Source: JANNGC01 sp043758205
Lineage (GTDB): Bacteria; Verrucomicrobiota; Verrucomicrobiia; Limisphaerales; SIBH01
Assembly: GCA_043758205.1 (NCBI GenBank)
Contig: JAYVNY010000283.1
Span: 1-5,001 of the forward strand
DNA: 5,001 nt
Direction: 5' to 3'
The notes under the pieces are model-generated. The model worked only from the letters and a program-made list of their open reading frames with translations. It did not search any database and was not told the origin of the DNA. Position numbers and translations under genes: made by a program. Position 1 is the first letter of the stretch. Every line of letters begins with the position of its first letter. Below, piece after piece: positions 1 through 5,001 of this stretch.

Positions 1-1281
1 CTGCCGCAAGTCTGGAACAACAACTGCCTCGGCTGCCACGCCACCGCCGGGCAGCCGCAGCCGAGCGCGCTCGAACCCGGTGCGCTCACGCGCGTCGCCG
101 AACTTGGCATCGCCTGCGAATCCTGCCACGGCCCCGGCGAGGCGCATGTGCGCGCGAACTCGAATCCGCAGCGCCGCTACGCCCTGCATCGCGGGACAAA
201 CGGCGACCCGACCATCGTCAATCCCGCGCGCCTCTCCTCGAAAAAATCCTCCGAGATTTGCGGCCAGTGCCACGCCGCGCGCTTCAGCCTCGATCACAAG
301 GAATGGCTCACGAGCGGCACGGACTACTGGCACCGCGACAACATCGAAGCCAATCGCCCGCTCGTCCCCGGCCACAAGATGCGCGAACTGACCAACGACT
401 GGGACGCCGAGCAGGTCGCGCACAAGCAGGCCCTCGCCGGATATTTCTGGAGCGACGGCATGGTCCGCGTGGCCGGTCGCGAATACAACGGACTCGTCGA
501 GACGCGGTGCTTCCAGCGCGGCGCGATGTCCTGCCTCTCGTGTCATTCGATGCACAAAAGCGATCCAAACGATCAACTCGCGCGCGGCATGGAAGGCAAC
601 GCCGCGTGCTATCAATGCCACGGCGATTTCAAAACGAAACTCACGCAGCACACGCGCCACGCCGCCGGTTCCAGCGGCAGCCTTTGCTACAACTGCCACA
701 TGCCGCACACCACCTACGGATTGTTGAAGGGCATTCGTTCGCACCAGATCTCCTCGCCCTCCGTGCCAAGCAGTCTCGACACCGGACGCCCAAACGCCTG
801 CAACCTCTGCCACCTCGATCAATCGCTCACATGGACGGCGCAGCAGTTGAATGCGTGGTATCGCCAGCCCGAGCCAAGGATCACGGGCGACCTCGCCACT
901 GCACCCGCCTCCGCCGTCTGGCTCTTGCGCGGCGACGCGGGCCAACGCGCGCTCGTCGCGTGGCACATGGGTTGGGCACCGGCGCGACAAGCCTCCGGCA
1001 CCAACTGGCTGCTGCCGTATCTCGCCGAGACGCTCGACGATCCCTATGCCGTGGTGCGCTACATCGGGCAGCGCTCGCTCAAGCAACTGCCCGAGGCGCG
1101 ACGGCTGGACTTCGATTACCTCGCGCCCGCCGCGCAACGCACCTTGAGCAAGAGCGCGCTCCTCCAACGCTGGAGTTCAGAAACTTTGCCCCCCCGCGAG
1201 CAGGCGAAAATTTTGCCCCCCCAGGAAATCCACAAGCTGCGCCAGGCCCGCGATCAACGACCGATGGAACTGCTCGAATGA
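1..1281 (+). CDS. Multihaem c-type cytochrome with HEAT-like C-terminus, 5'-truncated by the window
   Basis: This is a periplasmic electron carrier that binds several covalent c haems. The reading frame is open from base 1 and gives 426 visible residues. Seven CxxCH motifs are seen: CLGCH (residue 9), CESCH (39), CGQCH (87), CLSCH (178), CYQCH (203), CYNCH (229) and CNLCH (267). The first two lie upstream of the first in-frame start (GTG, 148), so the true start and signal peptide are outside the window. CESCHGPGEAH resembles cytochrome c554-like proteins. CLSCHSMH followed by CYQCH resembles paired (doubled) CxxCH domains. RPNACNLCHLDQSLTW resembles the last haem segment of multihaem proteins that carry TPR or HEAT tails. 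Residues about 275-426 have no haem motif and look helical; DDPYAVVRYIGQRSLKQL fits a HEAT unit. Extra histidines (for example SLDHKEW, YWHRDN, GHKM) could be distal ligands. It overlaps the next gene by 4 bp. Redox partner and substrate cannot be told. Confidence 0.93.
   Translation: MPQVWNNNCLGCHATAGQPQPSALEPGALTRVAELGIACESCHGPGEAHVRANSNPQRRYALHRGTNGDPTIVNPARLSSKKSSEICGQCHAARFSLDHKEWLTSGTDYWHRDNIEANRPLVPGHKMRELTNDWDAEQVAHKQALAGYFWSDGMVRVAGREYNGLVETRCFQRGAMSCLSCHSMHKSDPNDQLARGMEGNAACYQCHGDFKTKLTQHTRHAAGSSGSLCYNCHMPHTTYGLLKGIRSHQISSPSVPSSLDTGRPNACNLCHLDQSLTWTAQQLNAWYRQPEPRITGDLATAPASAVWLLRGDAGQRALVAWHMGWAPARQASGTNWLLPYLAETLDDPYAVVRYIGQRSLKQLPEARRLDFDYLAPAAQRTLSKSALLQRWSSETLPPREQAKILPPQEIHKLRQARDQRPMELLE
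1185..1222 (+). repeat. Paired TTTGCCCCCCC tracts inside the cytochrome gene
   Basis: Two identical 11-base copies of TTTGCCCCCCC lie at 1185-1195 and 1212-1222, exactly 27 bases (nine codons) apart. Each follows a similar A-rich stretch (GAAAC and GAAAA). They encode the repeated peptides TLPP and ILPP near the end of the cytochrome. C7 runs are prone to slippage during replication or transcription. Nothing shows that slippage occurs; it may be simple local duplication. Confidence 0.6.
1266..1281 (+). promoter_or_regulatory. Weak ribosome binding site and ATGA stop/start overlap
   Basis: The stop TGA (1279-1281) of the cytochrome and the start ATG (1278-1280) of the membrane protein share an ATGA. 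The only Shine-Dalgarno-like bases are GGAA at 1266-1269, eight bases before the ATG. A weak site plus direct overlap suggests that the second gene is mostly translated by ribosomes that finish the first one (translational coupling). This overlap also supports ATG 1278 as the start, although the frame is open much further upstream. Confidence 0.55.
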
Positions 1282-1775
1282 ACAAGCCGACCGCCGCGAC
1301 CGCCGAACTCAACGACGACCCGCTCGCCCTCGTGGTGCGACGACACATGCGCGTCGGCTGGCTTTCGCTGCTCGTGTTCCTGACGCTTGGCCTCGTGCTC
1401 GAAGCGTTGCATGGGATGAAAGTCCAGTTCTACCTCAACGCGATGAACGAGACCCGCCGCCTCATGTGGACGCTCGCGCACGCGCACGGGACGCTGCTCG
1501 CCCTCGTGCAACTCGGCTTCGCCTTCACCGTGCTGCAAGTCCCGGCGTGGCGCGCGCGCTCACGCACCATCGCCTCGACGTCGCTCCTCGCGGCCGGCGT
1601 ACTTATGCCCGGCGGATTTTTCCTCGGCGGCGTCTGGGTCTATGCCGGCGATCCGGGACTGGGAATTCTGCTCGTGCCGGTCGGCGGCGTGCTGCTGTTT
1701 GTGGCGGTGTTATTGTTGGCGCTGAGTTTGAAAAATTTTGAAGTTCCAACGAGCAAACGTGCGGCGCGGCGATAA
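1278..1775 (+). CDS. Small four-helix integral membrane protein, probable partner of the cytochrome
   Basis: A 165-residue protein whose family I do not recognise. Four hydrophobic helices are visible: about residues 26-45, 62-88, 97-122 and 127-151. Basic residues before helix 1 (RRHMR), in the loop after helix 2 (WRARSR) and at the C-terminus (SKRAARR) predict that both ends are cytoplasmic. The loop between helices 1 and 2 would then be periplasmic, which places His45, His68 and His70 (motif LAHAHG) near the outer face. Clustered histidines there could bind haem b or a metal, or sit near a quinol site; this is inference. Helices 3 and 4 are rich in Gly and Pro (MPGGFFLGG, VPVGG). The start is set by the ATGA overlap with the multihaem cytochrome, so the pair is an operon, and a role as membrane anchor or electron-entry subunit is plausible. 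A haem chaperone or an unrelated membrane protein is also possible. Confidence 0.85.
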   Translation: MNKPTAATAELNDDPLALVVRRHMRVGWLSLLVFLTLGLVLEALHGMKVQFYLNAMNETRRLMWTLAHAHGTLLALVQLGFAFTVLQVPAWRARSRTIASTSLLAAGVLMPGGFFLGGVWVYAGDPGLGILLVPVGGVLLFVAVLLLALSLKNFEVPTSKRAARR

Positions 1776-1787
1776 GCGGGGATTAGA

Positions 1788-1890
1788 ACACGAGGCCAGA
1801 AAGCCTCGCAACCTGCCGACACGAATGTCGGCGTTACGCCGTAACGCCGGCTTTCCAGCCGGCAGGTTGCGAGACATTCCTGTCTCGTGT
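1788..1890. repeat. Composite palindromic intergenic element (REP/MITE-like)
   Basis: The gap between the two convergent genes holds a 103-bp inverted repeat. The left arm 1788-1817 and right arm 1861-1890 match at 25 of 30 positions when folded, with perfect ends ACACGAG/CTCGTGT and a perfect 13-bp inner block CTCGCAACCTGCC/GGCAGGTTGCGAG. Within it lie five perfect small hairpins: CGAGGC/GCCTCG (1791-1808), GCCGACA/TGTCGGC with loop CGAA (1815-1832), GGCGTTA/TAACGCC (1830-1848), GCCGGC/GCCGGC with loop TTTCCA (1846-1863) and GAGACA/TGTCTC with loop TTCC (1871-1886). I recall similar palindromes scattered between genes in verrucomicrobial genomes; a copy count is needed to confirm that. No clear target-site duplication is seen. 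It may also block read-through between the convergent genes. Confidence 0.8.
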
Positions 1891-1915
1891 CAGAAAATGA
1901 TACCAAAGGCGCTCG

Positions 1916-4864
1916 TCACTTCGTCCGGCCCAACTCCGACAGGAAGCGCACCAGGTCGCGGAACTCCTCGCGCGTCAGCGCATCAGCCAGGCCGGCGGGC
2001 ATGACGGAACCAATCGTGCGCCGCTCCTGAATCGTCGCGCGGGGCAACCGCACTTCCCGATTCTGCAACGTGTCGCGCAGCACGAGTTCGTCCTTCGTCT
2101 CGCGCAACTGATGGCCTTGGAATTCATCTCCACCCTTTGTCGTCACGGCGATGGACGTGTAGCCCTCCTTGATTTCGCGCTGCGGTTCCAGAATCGCGCC
2201 CACGATGAATTCCACCGGCTGCGCGCTGCCGAGCGCGCTGAGATTCGGCCCGATGCTGCCGCCCTGCCCGTTCACGGCATGACAGGCGACGCAGCCGAGC
2301 GTGGCGCGCTGATAAACTTCCGCGCCGCGCCTGGCATCGCCGCGCGTCCGCACCTCGCTGCTGAACGCGGCCAGTTCAGGGCCGGACATTTTCCCGATGG
2401 GGGCAGAGGGCTTGCTCAACACGCGCGCCAGATTTTCCTCACGCCGTCCGCTGGCGTTCATCACCCGCAAGCCGACTTCGGCGGCGTGTGCGGAGGGCGC
2501 GGTCAAAGCGAGCGCGCTGGCCAACGATTCCGCCCCGCGCTGGCGTTGTAGGAACGCGGTGAACAGTTCAGCGGTCACAGTGTCGTCGGTGCCGCGCGCC
2601 AGCATCGTGGCGGCGAGGCGGGACGCGCCGTTCAAATCCTGCGCGCTCAAGGCCACGATGGCGGCGGACTGTACGCGCGGAGAATTTTCCTGTTGCGCCA
2701 GTTGCTGCAACGCCGCGCGGCTGGAGTCATCGCCGAAGCCACCGAGCGCTGCCGCCGCCGCGCGCCGCAGGTCGTCACTGCCTTTGGCATCCGCAGCGAG
2801 CGACTGCGCCAGGGGCGCGAGCGACGTGAGCTTCCACAAGCCGGCGAGACGCAGTGCTTCCGCGCGCAACTTCTCATCATGGCCGTGGATCTTCGGCAGC
2901 AACGCGGCCGTCAAATCGCCGGCGGGACGAATCTGCCGCGCCTGCGTGGCGGTGCCGAGGACGGGCAGCAGCCGCGCGAGCATCGCGGCCGCTTCGACGT
3001 TCAGCATGGCGGCGAGATCGTTCGTGGTGCCGACGTCGGCGAGGATGCGCCAGTAGGTTTCGCGCGCCGCCTTGTCCGTGGCCGGCGCGGCCAGCAGATC
3101 GCGCAAGGACTGGCGCACATCCGCCGTGCCGTCCGCGCGCACGAGCATCGCCATGCGTGCCGGGTGATTTGCCGTGTTCAACTGGCCAACGCGCAGCGCG
3201 GGCAACCACCACGACTTGAGTGCAAAGACCGTCTGACGAAGCGCATAGTCGAGAAACTTATCGGTGGGAAAATCTGCCGCGCTCGCGGCTACTTCCATCG
3301 CGGCTGCATTGGTCAGGTAGCTGCACGCCACCACTGCTTGCAGGCGCACGCGCGGATGTTCGTCCGTCGCCAAAAAACGCAGGAGTTCGAGCGCGTTCGG
3401 CAAACGCCCGGCCCACGCGCCGATGACGCTCGCGGCGTAGGCGCGTGCGCCCGCCTCCTTGGCCCGCGACAGTTTCGCCACCAGCTCCGGGGCGATGAGT
3501 TCGTGGCTCTGATAAACGCCGAGCGCCTCCTTCAGCGCGTGCTCGGAAAGTCCCGTGGCCGAAGCCCAGGTCTTCAACGCCGCCGTAACCTCCGCCGCTG
3601 GACGGTCGGCCAGCACGCGCTTGGCCTGATGGCGTGTCCAGCGGTCGGGGGATTTCAACTGGTCGAGCAGTTGCAGCAACGTGGCGTCCGCAAGTTGCGG
3701 CGGCGTGGTCAGCGCGCGGCCTTTCGCCGTGATGCGCCAGATGCGCCCGTGCGCCTTGTCGCGGTTCGGATCGCGGAAGCTCGCCTGATAGTGGCCGATG
3801 ACCGGGTTGAACCAGTCGGCAATGTAGAGCGCGCCATCGGGGCCGAACTTTGCATCCACGGGACGGAAGCTGCGGCTCGTGCTCTTGAGCAGCGGCGGCA
3901 AATCCTCGAGCGCGAAGCCCGCGCCGTCCTCTTTGATCTTCAACGCCCACACCGCGTTGTTCAGGTAACCGCCCGCGATGAGCGCGCCTTGCAGGGCGTC
4001 GGGGAAATGCGTCGTGCCGACGATGTCGCCGTTGCTGCACTTGCGGCCGTTGCCGTTCTTCCAAATGAGCGCGGGCGGATCGTCGCGATGCGCGGAGGTC
4101 ATCCCCGGAACCGGATAAATGTGCGCGTGACTGTTCCCCGCGAGCACGATGGGTTCGCCCCAATCGTTGAAGACCCAGCCCCACGGATTCTGCGGCTCGT
4201 TCGCGGAACCGTAGAAGCCATCGAGCTTCAGCAGGCGCGGACGCAATCGCCACACGCCCGCCTGTTCCAATGACGAGATTCCCCACGGCGTCTCGACGTG
4301 CGAATGAATGTGCAGCCCCTGGCACATGAACAGTTCGCCGCCCGGCCCCCAGAGAAACGAGTTAATGTTCTGATGATTGTCGCCCGTGCCGAAACCGCGC
4401 AACACCACGCGGCGTTCGTCGGCGCGTCCGTCGCCGTTGGTGTCTTTCAGCAATAACAGTTCGGTGCCGTGGCCGAGGTAGCAGCCGTTCTCCACCACTT
4501 CGAGGCCGGTGGGAATCATCAGGCCGTCGGCGAAGACCGTGGTCTTGTCCGCGCGCCCGTCGTGATTCGTGTCTTCGAGGATGAGCACCTTGTCGTCGGG
4601 CTTTTGGCCCGGCTCAATTTGCGGATAGACCGTGCTGCCGATGACCCAGAGCCGTCCGCGCGCGTCGAAGCGCATCTGAATCGGCTTCACCACGCCGTTC
4701 GTTTCGCTGGCGAAGAGGTTGATGTCGAAGCCGTCGGCGAGTTGGAAGGAGCCGAGTTCGCTGGCGAGAGAATTGTCTTCGTCGGCAGCTCGCGCGGAAA
4801 ATCCAAATCCCAAAATCCAAATCCCAAACAAGATCCAGAATCTAGACTGATTGCCGAAAGTCAT
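1916..4864 (-). CDS. Secreted PVC-type membrane-bound dehydrogenase: propeller, HEAT repeats and haem c domain
   Basis: A 982-residue exported protein of the PVC-specific propeller/HEAT/cytochrome type. Residues 1-26 form a signal peptide (core FWILFGIWILGFGF, cleavage near SARA-A). About residues 38-380 match the Piru_Ver N-terminal domain (TIGR02604-like), including two calcium-loop-like segments, DTNHDGRAD (98) and DTNGDGRAD (141), NHQNINSFLWGPGGELFMCQG (163), and DWFNPVIGHYQASFRDPNRD (350) before HGRIWRIT. Residues about 395-800 are HEAT-like helices, for example HPRVRLQAV at 503. Residues 842-982 match the TIGR02603-like haem domain: GDARRGAEVY, one CVACH (858-862) and the likely distal ligand Met955 in SVMPAGL. 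The family is thought to oxidise sugar-like or other organic substrates and pass electrons to haem c, but the substrate is unknown. I chose ATG 4864 because it gives a clean signal peptide; the frame's 34-residue extension to GTG 4966 translates an intergenic repeat. It converges on the cytochrome operon. Confidence 0.93.
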   Translation of the reverse strand: MTFGNQSRFWILFGIWILGFGFSARAADEDNSLASELGSFQLADGFDINLFASETNGVVKPIQMRFDARGRLWVIGSTVYPQIEPGQKPDDKVLILEDTNHDGRADKTTVFADGLMIPTGLEVVENGCYLGHGTELLLLKDTNGDGRADERRVVLRGFGTGDNHQNINSFLWGPGGELFMCQGLHIHSHVETPWGISSLEQAGVWRLRPRLLKLDGFYGSANEPQNPWGWVFNDWGEPIVLAGNSHAHIYPVPGMTSAHRDDPPALIWKNGNGRKCSNGDIVGTTHFPDALQGALIAGGYLNNAVWALKIKEDGAGFALEDLPPLLKSTSRSFRPVDAKFGPDGALYIADWFNPVIGHYQASFRDPNRDKAHGRIWRITAKGRALTTPPQLADATLLQLLDQLKSPDRWTRHQAKRVLADRPAAEVTAALKTWASATGLSEHALKEALGVYQSHELIAPELVAKLSRAKEAGARAYAASVIGAWAGRLPNALELLRFLATDEHPRVRLQAVVACSYLTNAAAMEVAASAADFPTDKFLDYALRQTVFALKSWWLPALRVGQLNTANHPARMAMLVRADGTADVRQSLRDLLAAPATDKAARETYWRILADVGTTNDLAAMLNVEAAAMLARLLPVLGTATQARQIRPAGDLTAALLPKIHGHDEKLRAEALRLAGLWKLTSLAPLAQSLAADAKGSDDLRRAAAAALGGFGDDSSRAALQQLAQQENSPRVQSAAIVALSAQDLNGASRLAATMLARGTDDTVTAELFTAFLQRQRGAESLASALALTAPSAHAAEVGLRVMNASGRREENLARVLSKPSAPIGKMSGPELAAFSSEVRTRGDARRGAEVYQRATLGCVACHAVNGQGGSIGPNLSALGSAQPVEFIVGAILEPQREIKEGYTSIAVTTKGGDEFQGHQLRETKDELVLRDTLQNREVRLPRATIQERRTIGSVMPAGLADALTREEFRDLVRFLSELGRTK
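4800..4827 (-). repeat. 14-bp perfect tandem duplication encoding the signal-peptide core
   Basis: On the plus strand AATCCAAATCCCAA occurs twice with no gap (4800-4813 and 4814-4827). On the coding strand it reads TTGGGATTTGGATT twice and encodes FGIWILGFGF, the hydrophobic core of the signal peptide. The unit is not a multiple of three, so the two copies are read in different frames, yet both give hydrophobic residues. The AT-rich composition contrasts with the GC-rich gene around it. Confidence 0.85.
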
Positions 4865-4869
4865 TTCCG

Positions 4870-4874
4870 CTTCC
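4870..4874 (-). promoter_or_regulatory. Ribosome binding site supporting start at 4864
   Basis: On the minus strand GGAAG lies five bases before ATG 4864. This is a reasonable Shine-Dalgarno match, and it favours this start over the GTG at 4966, which would put a repeat-derived peptide in front of the signal sequence. Confidence 0.55.
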
Positions 4875-4900
4875 AGCGCGCCAGGTCTTATGCACGCCCG

Positions 4901-4939
4901 TCCCCTCACCCCGGCCCTCTCCCAAGGGAGAGGGAGAAT
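4901..4939. repeat. Palindromic intergenic repeat upstream of the dehydrogenase gene
   Basis: A perfect 9-bp inverted repeat, CCCTCTCCC (4915-4923) and GGGAGAGGG (4926-4934), is separated by AA and follows a C-rich stretch containing CCCCTCACCCCGGCC. On the minus strand it can be read as LPLPWERAGVRG, a peptide I recall from many over-extended bacterial gene predictions, which marks it as a dispersed non-coding repeat. It lies 37-75 bases before the start codon, within the likely promoter or 5' leader, so it could form a leader hairpin. Its edges are approximate. Confidence 0.65.
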
Positions 4940-5001
4940 CGCATTCAGCCTCACTCCCGTCCGCACGCGCTTGATTTGCCCAGACGCGGACTCCGTGGCT
5001 C

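Noticed and set aside
258..1277. Open plus-strand frame upstream of the membrane protein start
   Set aside because: It is rich in Arg, Ala and Pro, overlaps the clear haem-motif frame of the cytochrome, and has no recognisable domain. It is the usual GC-driven shadow frame.
1846..1863. Intrinsic terminator at hairpin GCCGGC-TTTCCA-GCCGGC
   Set aside because: The stem is strong and lies after the operon, but no T run follows on either strand, so I keep it only as part of the palindromic element.
1788..1890. CRISPR, tRNA or att-site reading of the palindrome
   Set aside because: There are no regularly spaced direct repeats, no cloverleaf with tRNA-conserved bases, and no integrase gene or target duplication nearby.
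1738..2004. 88-codon plus-strand frame over the intergenic palindrome
   Set aside because: Most of it translates the palindromic repeat and the antisense of the dehydrogenase C-terminus; peptides of this kind come from repeats.
2693..4273. 526-codon plus-strand frame opposite the dehydrogenase gene
   Set aside because: The minus strand carries the full set of family motifs across this stretch. The plus-strand product is Arg-rich and low in complexity, typical of an antisense shadow.
3258..4325. 355-codon minus-strand frame inside the dehydrogenase gene
   Set aside because: It lies out of frame within conserved propeller and HEAT coding sequence, and its Arg/Ala-rich product has no domain.
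4887..4926. Sigma-70-like promoter on the minus strand (CATAAG with TTGGGA upstream)
   Set aside because: The boxes are about 27 bases apart, the match to TATAAT is partial, and TTGGGA belongs to the palindromic repeat. Not enough to call.

Overview
The window looks like chromosomal DNA from a GC-rich member of the Verrucomicrobia/Planctomycetes (PVC) group, most likely a verrucomicrobium of the Pedosphaera/Limisphaerales kind. The main evidence is the large minus-strand gene. It combines the N-terminal 'membrane-bound dehydrogenase' propeller (Piru_Ver type), HEAT-like repeats and a C-terminal Pirellula/Verrucomicrobium-type haem domain, an architecture I know almost only from PVC bacteria. 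The taxonomic call is inference; there is no rRNA or marker gene here.

Layout. Positions 1-1281 (+) hold the 3' part of a periplasmic multihaem cytochrome c with seven visible CxxCH motifs and a helical HEAT-like tail; its start lies before the window. Its stop overlaps the start of a 165-residue, four-helix membrane protein (1278-1775, +) in an ATGA junction, so the two form an operon. Positions 1776-1915 are a convergent intergenic gap almost filled by a 103-bp palindromic repeat (1788-1890). Positions 1916-4864 (-) hold the 982-residue secreted propeller/HEAT/cytochrome c protein. Positions 4865-5001 are its upstream region and contain a second palindromic repeat (CCCTCTCCC-AA-GGGAGAGGG).

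How the genes may work together. Both transcription units encode exported c-type cytochromes with helical-repeat regions, so the window is about periplasmic electron transfer. The multihaem protein plus the small membrane protein could form a two-part module that links a membrane electron source to periplasmic haems; histidines cluster near the predicted outer face of the membrane protein. The large protein would be a separate dehydrogenase-like unit that passes electrons to its own haem c. No substrate can be read from the sequence. The most unusual material lies at small scale: the composite palindrome with two competing folds, a 14-bp tandem duplication that builds the signal-peptide core, and paired C7 tracts just before the operon overlap.
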